NCBI GenBank assembly: GCA_016841005.1
Contig: JAEORG010000108.1
Location: 1 to 6,433 of the forward strand
DNA from: Candidatus Thorarchaeota archaeon
GTDB lineage: Archaea > Asgardarchaeota > Thorarchaeia > Thorarchaeales > Thorarchaeaceae
Length of the DNA stretch: 6,433 nucleotides
Reading direction: 5' to 3'
Below the pieces are notes generated by a model. The model saw only the letters and a program-made list of their open reading frames with translations. It did no database searches and was not told where the DNA came from. The position numbers and the translations under genes were made by a program. Positions 1 to 5,770 of this stretch are shown here, piece by piece. Positions within the stretch are counted from its first letter, which is position 1; every line of letters begins with the position of its first letter.

Positions 1-451
1 GGACGGTATTGTTTTCGATTCTTACACAATGTGGCGAATTGATTATTATGATTCCTTCCTGGCTTCCACCGGATATGTAGTTGTTAGCTATGATAAAATA
101 ATACGACGTACTGCTAATATCGATTGATGCAGGACCTCCTCCACCACCAGATATACTATAATCGTGAATCAGAAACGCCGTTTCTGGACTTAAGCCATCT
201 CTCCCTCCTACATTCCATCCATTAGCTTGAGCTTGTTGCAAAAATTGGGCGTCGCCAACAATATAGATAGGTGCGTGGGATACGTATGCTGATATATCGT
301 CCTCATATTCTCTTACCATCTCAAATTGAGTATTCTCATCGTCTGAAGTATTGATAATATAGATATCATTTGATATGAATAATGAGGACCAAATCCAGAC
401 CGAGAGAACCAATGCCATACCTACAGAGACCAAGTCTCGTCTAACTTTCAT
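1..451 (-). CDS. Secreted right-handed beta-helix (NosD-like) protein, N-terminal part
   Basis: The frame is open from an ATG at 451 down to the left edge, giving 150 residues; the C-terminus lies outside the window. The start follows GGTGGAGAG, whose GGTG (457-460) lies 5 bases before the ATG. Residues 2-5 are basic (KVRR) and about 7-26 form one hydrophobic helix, so it is a signal peptide or N-terminal anchor. After an acidic stretch (37-52) comes HAPIYIVGDAQF (59-70), then NGW (77-79) and a GRDG-SPETAFLIHDYSI block (83-100). This resembles the 'I.I.G...F......GW.GDG...PYII..Y.I' lead-in of archaeal NosD-like beta-helix surface proteins. The first helix coils follow: YFIIANNYISGG (118-129) and GIIIINS...IENNTV (133-150), with the usual NN turns. 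The family are extracellular solenoids, often carbohydrate-related or structural; the substrate here is unknown. Fold assignment is fairly sure, function is not. Confidence 0.85.
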   Translation of the reverse strand, partial: MKVRRDLVSVGMALVLSVWIWSSLFISNDIYIINTSDDENTQFEMVREYEDDISAYVSHAPIYIVGDAQFLQQAQANGWNVGGRDGLSPETAFLIHDYSISGGGGGPASIDISSTSYYFIIANNYISGGSQEGIIIINSPHCVRIENNTV

Positions 452-489
452 CTCTCCACCAACACACGCTACATATCAGAAAAATTTCT

Positions 490-506
490 GCAGGAATAAA
501 TCCTGC
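490..506. repeat. Inverted repeat upstream of the beta-helix gene, possibly over its TATA box
   Basis: GCAGGA (490-495) and TCCTGC (501-506) are perfect 6-base arms around ATAAA. Read on the minus strand, the centre is TTTAT, a weak TATA-like element about 47 bases before the ATG at 451. A regulator bound here could cover the promoter of the beta-helix gene. The structure is seen; the role is inferred. Confidence 0.45.
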
Positions 507-534
507 CCACTTTCATCTAAATCTTCCTATTAAA

Positions 535-550
535 ATTTGAAACTTCAAAT
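535..550. repeat. 16-bp inverted repeat in the divergent intergenic region
   Basis: ATTTGAA (535-541) and TTCAAAT (544-550) are perfect arms around AC. A 10-bp palindrome TACTATAGTA (555-564) follows five bases later. This is AT-rich sequence, so some short palindromes are expected by chance. The position between two divergent genes fits a regulator binding region. The rest of 452-700 holds no gene I can support. Confidence 0.35.
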
Positions 551-609
551 AGAATACTATAGTAATCACATGGGGAGTTCAAGAAGGGAGACAAGAAATT
601 AGATTTCAC

Positions 610-629
610 TGATTAAATTCGTTTAATCA
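610..629. repeat. Inverted repeat just upstream of the TATA box of the 701 gene (possible operator)
   Basis: TGATTAAA (610-617) and TTTAATCA (622-629) are perfect 8-base arms around TTCG. The site ends 17 bases before the TATA-like sequence at 647-653. In archaea, sites just upstream of TATA/BRE are often bound by activators, and overlapping sites by repressors. As RNA it would form a hairpin with a UUCG loop, but it probably lies upstream of the transcription start. Confidence 0.5.
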
Positions 630-646
630 AGATTGAGTCAGGTCAG

Positions 647-653
647 TATATAA
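647..653 (+). promoter_or_regulatory. TATA box for the small gene at 701
   Basis: TATATAA occurs 47 bases before the ATG at 701. Archaeal transcription usually starts about 25 bases after this element, which would give a leader of some 25 bases containing the GTGAT ribosome site at 693-697. There is no competing start nearby. Confidence 0.5.
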
Positions 654-700
654 TCGGAAAAGTATTCAACGAGGAAGTTGTTGACAATTGATGTGATTAA

Positions 701-907
701 ATGACGAATGATGAGAAGATAATGATACAAGATCCATCCGATGATTGTATTCATTCAGCATCTCAACATCCAGTCTATTCAGACCATTTCATAACCGATT
801 GCGGAATGGTCGTGACAACTAGTGCTACCAGACATGAAACAAATCACACGAATTTTGTAATTCTGGATACAGCTAAAATTACTTGTGATTCATGTAAGAA
901 TGCTTGA
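701..907 (+). CDS. Small cysteine/histidine protein, putative zinc-binding
   Basis: This 68-residue frame starts at an ATG with GTGAT (693-697) 3 bases upstream and a TATA box at 647-653, so expression signals support a real gene despite its size. The protein has no hydrophobic segment and should be cytosolic. It carries H23, TDCG (32-35, C34) and a terminal ITCDSC (60-65, C62 and C65). The order H - CG - ~27 residues - (V/I)TC-x2-C resembles small putative zinc-binding proteins found in actinobacteria and their phages; I infer metal binding from the motif only. An extra C16/H18 pair lies further upstream. The next small gene also carries paired cysteines and lies about 50 bases downstream on the same strand, so the two may share a transcript. 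A TTTTT run (908-912) follows the stop. No known function; real gene likely. Confidence 0.6.
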   Translation: MTNDEKIMIQDPSDDCIHSASQHPVYSDHFITDCGMVVTTSATRHETNHTNFVILDTAKITCDSCKNA

Positions 908-958
908 TTTTTCAAAGTTTGATTCCCAAAGATTATCTTGCTTCAGAACTAATTTAGA

Positions 959-1279
959 TTGGAATCGAGGTTGAAATTTCAGGTGGGACTTCCGGAGAAA
1001 AGATGTGATTGGTGTGGGAAGACTAGTCGGTATTGGCAATTCGCACCATATGGAGGTACATTCTGTTCACGTAGCTGCATGATGGCTGCTCGTGCAGATA
1101 CAGGTTTATTGGTTTCAATTGTTATTCTGATTGTGACTCTTGTAACTTGGGTTATATCGCCATTATCAGGAATGGTAATGCTATTTCCACTAGTTCTTAC
1201 ATTTGCATATACCTACCTTGGATATTACTATAGATCCACCATTGTTTCTGAGTTGTGGAAAGAAGATATAGGTGGATAA
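959..1279 (+). CDS. Small membrane protein with N-terminal treble-clef-like zinc motif
   Basis: The frame encodes up to 106 residues. The longest form uses a TTG at 959, since TAA stands at 950-952 in frame. A GTG at 983 is a good alternative: it would start the protein at GLPEKRC, and GAGGT (967-971) lies 11 bases before it, whereas nothing like a ribosome site precedes 959. The N-terminus has CDWC (C16, C19) and FCSRSC (C36, C40), a C-x2-C-x16-C-x3-C set as in MYM/TRASH-type and related treble-clef zinc fingers with a YCS..C ending. Two hydrophobic helices follow (about 49-66 and 72-91), then a short charged tail. The finger probably sits in the cytosol beside the membrane. It could be a small sensor, adaptor or chaperone-like protein; no specific role can be read. 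It ends 27 bases before the convergent methyltransferase gene. Confidence 0.7.
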   Translation: MESRLKFQVGLPEKRCDWCGKTSRYWQFAPYGGTFCSRSCMMAARADTGLLVSIVILIVTLVTWVISPLSGMVMLFPLVLTFAYTYLGYYYRSTIVSELWKEDIGG

Positions 1280-1306
1280 CGCAATTCTCCTCCTATAATT
1301 CGTTAT

Positions 1307-1852
1307 TCACTTCCTAGGTTTACCTATATACCTAGGTGTTAGTTCCAAGTATTCAAGATATGGAGCTTCGTACTTGTTAGCCAGGAATTTCTCTTCCTGT
1401 AAAACAGTCCAATGAAGATAGAATATGGTATATATAAAGTACAACAGGAAAACAATACTCCAAATCGATTCGGTCCATCCCATGAGAGTTAAGCCTAGGA
1501 AAAAGATAGTCCAACCAACATATATCGGATTTCTAGAATAGCGATGTATTCTCGTTGTTGTTAGCCCAGGTGAGTGCGCAAATGAATACAATGCAGCGCC
1601 ACCGATTATAATACCTAGGACGAAAATGACCAGCCCAGCGAAGAACAATAGTCCAAAGTCAAAAGGGACAAAGACACTAATCGCGAGACCACCAAATATC
1701 CAAATCAAGGCAGGGATGTAGATTTTCTTCTGTGAAATCAGATCAGGGTCATCAAAAGGTTCACCGCGTTTCCGATTTGCCCATACCTGCATGGAATAAG
1801 CGACGATGTATCCTCCTGCGTAAAAGGTCCAGAGATTAAAGATCCCAGCCAC
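1307..1852 (-). CDS. ICMT/PEMT-like integral membrane methyltransferase
   Basis: This is a 181-residue membrane protein with hydrophobic segments at about 5-21, 45-62, 67-91, 112-125 and 129-150. The C-terminal half carries the signature of the isoprenylcysteine carboxyl methyltransferase / phospholipid methyltransferase superfamily: GLTTTRIHRYSRNPIYVG (96-113), with the RNP-x-Y that helps bind S-adenosylmethionine, and the later EEKFLANKYEAPYLEY (153-168), matching the usual EE...Y...Y motif. Length is normal for bacterial and archaeal members. Likely activity is SAM-dependent methylation of a lipid, isoprenoid or small hydrophobic molecule at the membrane; the substrate cannot be told. It starts at GTG (1852), with GGTG (1863-1866) 10 bases upstream. 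It follows the second Nudix gene by 80 bases and may be the last gene of that unit, though a TATA-like AATATTC near 1899 could give it its own promoter. Confidence 0.85.
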   Translation of the reverse strand: MAGIFNLWTFYAGGYIVAYSMQVWANRKRGEPFDDPDLISQKKIYIPALIWIFGGLAISVFVPFDFGLLFFAGLVIFVLGIIIGGAALYSFAHSPGLTTTRIHRYSRNPIYVGWTIFFLGLTLMGWTESIWSIVFLLYFIYTIFYLHWTVLQEEKFLANKYEAPYLEYLELTPRYIGKPRK

Positions 1853-1857
1853 GCTAT

Positions 1858-1880
1858 TTCAACACCGAGATAATGTTGAA
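1858..1880. repeat. Inverted repeat in the methyltransferase leader, touching its ribosome site
   Basis: TTCAACA (1858-1864) and TGTTGAA (1874-1880) are perfect 7-base arms around nine bases. In the minus-strand mRNA the hairpin would include part of the GGTG ribosome site (1863-1866), so folding could limit translation. As DNA it could instead be a regulator site near the transcription start. Either role is inferred. Confidence 0.4.
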
Positions 1881-1932
1881 CATCATCCTACTCATGAATA
1901 TTCCGAAATGAAGGGTAACAACTGAGTGCGTT

Positions 1933-2457
1933 CTAAATGGAACGATTCACCAGATGCTTTGTACTGTCTGGGATGTCTTTCAATAGATCCTTCAAGATTG
2001 GTGGGATCAAGTTGAGATCCTCAAGCTCCTCTCGCACGAACCACTTGAAGATTATCTTCACGTCAGGATGCTCGGGAAAATCAGATCCTTGAAACTCCTC
2101 TTGTTGCCATGGTCCTTCTGATTCTTCTGGTGTTACAAGAAAGTAGAAACCAATGTCATGGACTCTGGCATCGTGTTTGATATCAAGAGATTCTTCATTT
2201 CCTTTGTAGGTGAAAAAGTTTTCAATCACCCATAATAGTCGTTTAACCTCTATCTCAAACCCAGCCTCATCCTTTATCTCCCTCTTCACCGCAGCTTGTG
2301 CAGTTTCACCAAAATACACACGACCTCCAGGAAGTACCCAGATGTCTTCAAACTCTATTCTGGACAAAAGGACACTGCCATTACGTAGCATGACTGCTGC
2401 AGCCCGCATCCCAAATGTGCCATCATCTGATGCGTACCCAATTCGATTTGTGGGCAT
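1933..2457 (-). CDS. Nudix hydrolase, second of a tandem pair
   Basis: This 174-residue single-domain Nudix protein has its box at G45-x5-E51-x7-R59-E60-I-K-D63-E64-A-G66-F. D63 replaces the first Glu of the usual EE pair while E64 is kept, so metal binding is probably preserved. WVLPGG (40-45) precedes the box. Nudix enzymes hydrolyse nucleoside diphosphates linked to another group (NTPs, ADP-ribose, nucleotide sugars, oxidised nucleotides); specificity cannot be read here. It aligns without gaps to the neighbour at 2467-2997 over residues 1-108, about 52% identical over 1-87 by my hand count. The shared block IEVKRLL..IENFF..KGN (69-87) and the FKWF near the C-terminus mark a recent duplication. 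It starts at ATG only 9 bases after its neighbour's stop; GAGGTG (2470-2475) inside the end of that gene is the likely ribosome site, implying translational coupling. Confidence 0.92.
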   Translation of the reverse strand: MPTNRIGYASDDGTFGMRAAAVMLRNGSVLLSRIEFEDIWVLPGGRVYFGETAQAAVKREIKDEAGFEIEVKRLLWVIENFFTYKGNEESLDIKHDARVHDIGFYFLVTPEESEGPWQQEEFQGSDFPEHPDVKIIFKWFVREELEDLNLIPPILKDLLKDIPDSTKHLVNRSI

Positions 2458-2466
2458 GAGTTTGAG

Positions 2467-2997
2467 TTACACCTCTCTATCCACGATATGGATTGGTTGG
2501 TCAGGAATTTTCTTCAAAGCCTCTTTCAAACACACAGGCACGAGATTAATACTATCAAGCTCATTAGGTGAAAACCATTTGAATGTGATTCTCAGATTTC
2601 TTCCTTGGTAGGGAATGTCTTCTTGACCATAGAATTCATCATTTAGCCATTCTCCTTCTGTTTCCTTTGGCTCAACTAAGAAACAAAATCCATATCCATG
2701 GACTCTTCCATCTGCTGTATATCCAGGAAAGACTTGATTTCCCTTGAAGATGAAGAAGTTCTCAATGATATAGAGTAGTCGTTTTACTTCTATGTCAAAA
2801 CCTGTTTCTTCATTCCACTCTCTCACGAGGGTTTCTTGAAGAGTTTCATGCAAATGCACTCCTCCGCCTGGAAAGGTCCAGAAGTCGAATGTTTCAGGCT
2901 GATGAAGTAAGACTTGATTACCCTTGAGCATCACTCCCTCCGCTCTGACTCCAAAAGTACCTACATCAGTGTTGAACAAGATTTTAGTTGGCTCCAA
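2467..2997 (-). CDS. Nudix hydrolase, first of a tandem pair
   Basis: This 176-residue protein has a fully canonical Nudix box: G45-x5-E51-x7-R59-E60-W-N-E63-E64-T-G66-F67, preceded by FWTFPGG (39-45). It should be an active metal-dependent pyrophosphohydrolase in the cytosol. Candidate substrates are ADP-ribose-like compounds, damaged nucleotides or nucleotide sugars; the sequence does not decide. The start is TTG at 2997: GGTGAT (3003-3008) lies 5 bases upstream and an in-frame stop lies at 3004-3006, leaving no other upstream choice. Both Nudix proteins begin with a similar GTFG.RA..VML lead-in (13-24), which confirms the N-terminus. The gene lies 66 bases downstream of the MFS gene on the same strand and is followed after 9 bases by its paralogue. 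A short AT-rich element (CTTATACT, 3027-3034, minus) could act as an internal promoter but is close to the start. Confidence 0.93.
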   Translation of the reverse strand: MEPTKILFNTDVGTFGVRAEGVMLKGNQVLLHQPETFDFWTFPGGGVHLHETLQETLVREWNEETGFDIEVKRLLYIIENFFIFKGNQVFPGYTADGRVHGYGFCFLVEPKETEGEWLNDEFYGQEDIPYQGRNLRITFKWFSPNELDSINLVPVCLKEALKKIPDQPIHIVDREV

Positions 2998-3002
2998 GAC
3001 AA

Positions 3003-3008
3003 ATCACC
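3003..3008 (-). promoter_or_regulatory. GGTGAT ribosome binding site fixing the TTG start of the first Nudix gene
   Basis: On the minus strand GGTGAT is followed by 5 bases and then TTG (2997). It matches the archaeal 16S 3' tail over six bases. Because an in-frame stop overlaps it, TTG is the only upstream start this site can serve. Confidence 0.7.
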
Positions 3009-3063
3009 AAAAATGGAGAACAAACCAGTATAAGAATATCATAGAAAGATATTGTAGTTTTGT

Positions 3064-4455
3064 CTAGTTCAATACATTCAAGGTAAATCCCTTTCTCAGA
3101 AACAGTGCGCCTACTGCAGAGATTACACCACTCAAAATAAGCACAACAGGAATACCATAAAGTGGAATTAGCAAACCAATAATCGCGACTTGAGGTATTG
3201 CAGCTAGCACTACTAAAGTAGGCATCAGTGAGTAGACACTATTTCGAATTTTATTAGGTATAGCATCAACCAAGACACGCATCCAGAGTATGGCAGCTGT
3301 TGTGAAGAACATTCCCAAAGTAAACCAGATTGTGAGAATAATGAGTACTGGCAATATTGAGTTAGCAGGTATCTGAAGTATCACTATGCTTGTTAATGGT
3401 ATCATCACCTCAGTCATTTCAGAGGTTAGGAGAGTTGGAGGGAAGATTAACATAAGTATTGAAAATAGAAAGAAGAACAACGCTCCAGAGGACTGGATAA
3501 ATCTAAACCTAGGTAACCACTTTCTCGGTTCGAATCTTTTAGCCCAAACTCCTGAACGCTCCCAGAGTAATGCGAATACAAGAAACACTAGTGTCATCAA
3601 AAGCGCAACAGAAGTGTCAGTGATCAAATAGTCATAGAGGAATGGGTACATGATTATCTCAGCCCAAGTGAAACCAATGCTCATGAATAGAGTGTTGCCG
3701 AGAATGAGGTATTTCAGATAGGGACTGTTGAAGACATACTTTGCGCTTTCTTTCAGAAGTAAGAAATACTTCATTTCCGCTTCATCTGGTTTGTCGAGCT
3801 CTTGTTTGGGAGAGATGTCACGAACAAGAAAAATTGAAGCAATTGCAATCAATACACATGTGACTGCTTGCACCTGAAACACAAAGGAGTATGCAATCAT
3901 CACAGCGAGAAATGCACCAGGCAGAATAACAAGCGCACGTGCAACTCTGAGCAACATTGCTAGTTTACCTATGAAGACCCCGTATTGCTGTCTGTCAGAG
4001 TCCTCGGGAGCTGCTATAGTGTAGTTGCTATCAAACCATGAATCTAGTGCTCCACTCTCTTGGGATGCAGCAACACCCATCAATACATACGCAAGTAGAA
4101 ACAGGACAAATGGCGAACTAGGTGTGATGAGTGATACCAAGTAGAATGTGGCTGAATAAGTCAAGAATGCTGAGGCTAGCACCCAGCGTTGTCCAATCAT
4201 ATCTCCGAGTGTTCCGGTTGGATAATCAAGAAGAGTCTGTACAACCTTCTGAACAACAATTAAAACACCTGCAAGTGCTAGACCGTCAATATAAGAACCA
4301 TTCCCCAAAGCCTCTGCAATGAAGATCAGATAAAATGTGGTTGAGATATTGATTACTGCAGTCATGGATGTGAATAGTCCAAGAAAAGTCGCTGCTAGTC
4401 TGATTACCTTTGGTTTGTCTTCTGGAAGACCAAAATAGGCGGTAATCCTACCCAC
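3064..4455 (-). CDS. Major facilitator superfamily (MFS) transporter
   Basis: This 463-residue protein has roughly twelve hydrophobic helices and is the length of a standard 12-helix MFS carrier. A cytosolic central loop (about 212-245, RDISPKQELDKPDEAEMKYF) separates the two six-helix halves. Between helices 2 and 3 lies a recognisable motif A, PTGTLGDMIGQRW (79-91), with the key D85, G88 and R90. SGALDSWFDSNY (134-145) near helix 4 is similar to motifs in drug/proton antiporter-like MFS proteins. The likely role is proton-coupled export or import of a small solute; the substrate is unknown. The start is GTG at 4455; no ATG, GTG or TTG lies upstream before the in-frame stop at 4549-4551. No clear ribosome site is seen, and a TATA-like CTATACAAAT about 26 bases upstream suggests a leaderless or very short-leader mRNA. 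It is divergent from the nucleoside hydrolase gene and heads the minus-strand group. Confidence 0.9.
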   Translation of the reverse strand: MGRITAYFGLPEDKPKVIRLAATFLGLFTSMTAVINISTTFYLIFIAEALGNGSYIDGLALAGVLIVVQKVVQTLLDYPTGTLGDMIGQRWVLASAFLTYSATFYLVSLITPSSPFVLFLLAYVLMGVAASQESGALDSWFDSNYTIAAPEDSDRQQYGVFIGKLAMLLRVARALVILPGAFLAVMIAYSFVFQVQAVTCVLIAIASIFLVRDISPKQELDKPDEAEMKYFLLLKESAKYVFNSPYLKYLILGNTLFMSIGFTWAEIIMYPFLYDYLITDTSVALLMTLVFLVFALLWERSGVWAKRFEPRKWLPRFRFIQSSGALFFFLFSILMLIFPPTLLTSEMTEVMIPLTSIVILQIPANSILPVLIILTIWFTLGMFFTTAAILWMRVLVDAIPNKIRNSVYSLMPTLVVLAAIPQVAIIGLLIPLYGIPVVLILSGVISAVGALFLRKGFTLNVLN

Positions 4456-4464
4456 AGTTGATAC

Positions 4465-4485
4465 CCCTATCGTATTTGTATAGGG
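4465..4485. promoter_or_regulatory. Inverted repeat overlapping the probable MFS promoter
   Basis: CCCTAT (4465-4470) and ATAGGG (4480-4485) are perfect 6-base arms around nine bases. On the minus strand the upstream arm is part of a TATA-like CCTATACAAAT. A protein bound here would compete with TBP/TFB, or sit just in front of RNA polymerase. If the region is transcribed, it would instead form a small hairpin some 10 bases before the GTG start. Confidence 0.4.
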
Positions 4486-4549
4486 TTGCTTTGTAATAAT
4501 TCCTGCGTCAAGAAGAAGTGAAACCAGGTCATCCGCGAGAAGAGGTCTC

Positions 4550-4555
4550 TATAAA
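4550..4555 (+). promoter_or_regulatory. TATA-like box for the nucleoside hydrolase gene
   Basis: TATAAA lies 61 bases before the ATG at 4617, giving a predicted leader of about 40 bases. A second candidate, TTTATTA (4574-4580), would give a leader of about 15 bases. Either includes the GTGAT ribosome site at 4609-4613. The region 4456-4616 otherwise holds only this divergent promoter pair. Confidence 0.4.
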
Positions 4556-4616
4556 GTAGAAAGAAACTACGGATTTATTAGAAAATGCATGTATTAATTC
4601 CAATTCGAGTGATGCT

Positions 4617-5738
4617 ATGATTCGCAAGTATCTATTCATTATTTCATTTGCATTACTTCTCATTTCTCCTAGCTTGGAGTATAGTGTTATACCTGCGCAA
4701 GAGGAGATTAAGGTTATTCTAGATTTTGATTCAGCTCCAGCTGATTGGGCAGCAATGTTGTATCTACTCAAACATCCTGGTGTTACTGTGATCGGAATAG
4801 GAGTATCATGCGGAGTGTCTTATATTGATACTGGAGTTCTAAACACCTTAGGAATCCTCGAATATTTAGAATATGAAAACATTCCAGTAGCATCTGGAAA
4901 AGAAACACCTCTCGTTGGAGACAATGCATTTCCGACTCCATGGAGAGTTGGATGTTACAATTACTATGGACTCGAACTCCCCACAACAAGTCTACAACCA
5001 TCTTCAATGAACGCCTCTGAATTAATCATATCTCTAATCGAGAATACTGAAACCAACGTAACTTTGGTTGCATTAGGACCTCTAACGAACATCGCCATCG
5101 CATTAGAAGCAGAACCTTCAATCAAATCAAAGATTGACAAGATTCTTCTCATGGGAGGAGCCATCGATGTTCCGGGAAATGTTGGATTAGAATCCGACAT
5201 TCGAAATTATGTTGCTGAGTGGAATATCTGGGTTGATCCTTATGCTGCGGATATTGTATTCAAGTCTGGTCTTGCAATACAAATGGTTACTCTTGATGCA
5301 ACCAATCAAGTACCTATGACACAGGCATTTCTTGATAGAATTGAAGTAGCGATGAAAACACCTGAAGGGGATCTACTTCAACAGATGATGCGACCAACTG
5401 AGCCATACTTGTGGGATCAGTTAGCAGTAGTTTCTCTGACAAATCCAGAGGTAGTAACTTGGGGAAGACGCTGTATTGAAATCATACTTGAGCCAGAATA
5501 TTATGAAGGATGGACAAATTCCACAAAGACAGGATGTGATAACGTAGGTGCTGCATTTTCAGTCGATGTTGAACTCTTCTATGACCTCTTTATCGATTAC
5601 ATTAATGATGATTTCCAGACTTCGACAACCTCTACTGATATAATTTCGTTCCTCCTGTCGGGTCCATATCTCCTAATTACTATCGTAGGACTAGTATTCA
5701 TTGTTCTCGTCATTTTTCTAATTCGTAGAAGAAAATGA
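4617..5738 (+). CDS. Membrane-anchored extracellular nucleoside hydrolase (IUNH) family protein
   Basis: This 373-residue protein has a signal peptide (about 1-28), an inosine/uridine-preferring nucleoside hydrolase domain (31 to ~330), a Thr/Ser-rich linker (335-340) and one C-terminal helix (345-369) ending in RRRK, so the domain faces outward on a membrane anchor. Family marks in order: ILDFDSAPADWAAMLYLL (34-51), LVALGPLTNIA (150-160), LLMGGA (177-182), EWNIWVDPYAADIVFKSG (201-218) with N203, MVTLDAT (223-229) and YLWDQLA (264-270) with D267. The family splits nucleosides into base and ribose using Ca2+ held by a DxDxxxDD motif. Here that motif reads D36-F-D38-S-A-P-A42-D43, so the first Asp of the final pair is Ala. 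W266 replaces the His common in classical members. Activity may therefore be changed or lost. The ATG has GTGAT (4609-4613) 3 bases upstream. The gene is divergent from the MFS gene. Confidence 0.9.
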   Translation: MIRKYLFIISFALLLISPSLEYSVIPAQEEIKVILDFDSAPADWAAMLYLLKHPGVTVIGIGVSCGVSYIDTGVLNTLGILEYLEYENIPVASGKETPLVGDNAFPTPWRVGCYNYYGLELPTTSLQPSSMNASELIISLIENTETNVTLVALGPLTNIAIALEAEPSIKSKIDKILLMGGAIDVPGNVGLESDIRNYVAEWNIWVDPYAADIVFKSGLAIQMVTLDATNQVPMTQAFLDRIEVAMKTPEGDLLQQMMRPTEPYLWDQLAVVSLTNPEVVTWGRRCIEIILEPEYYEGWTNSTKTGCDNVGAAFSVDVELFYDLFIDYINDDFQTSTTSTDIISFLLSGPYLLITIVGLVFIVLVIFLIRRRK

Positions 5739-5770
5739 AAAGTGGAGCAGTAATCTTAACTGGAAGTCAA

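Noticed and set aside
466..513. Fifteen-codon ATG frame on the minus strand upstream of the beta-helix gene
   Set aside because: Too short to judge, overlaps the inverted repeat at 490-506, and no ribosome site precedes it.
1313..1337. Repeated CCTAGG hexamers (also near 1495, 1615 and 3509)
   Set aside because: Short, scattered, mostly inside coding sequence and without regular spacing; probably chance or codon use.
2210..2611. Open frame of 133 codons on the plus strand
   Set aside because: It lies antisense across both Nudix genes, has no ribosome site and its translation shows no recognisable motif; the minus-strand frames are clearly coding.
3386..3631. Open frame on the plus strand inside the MFS gene
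   Set aside because: Antisense shadow of a conserved transporter; no motif and no expression signal. The same applies to 4131-4322.
4529..4771. Minus-strand open frame overlapping the start of the nucleoside hydrolase
   Set aside because: Antisense to the signal peptide and first motif of a clearly coding gene, and it runs through the divergent promoter. Frames at 4783-5007 and 4964-5200 are rejected for the same reason.
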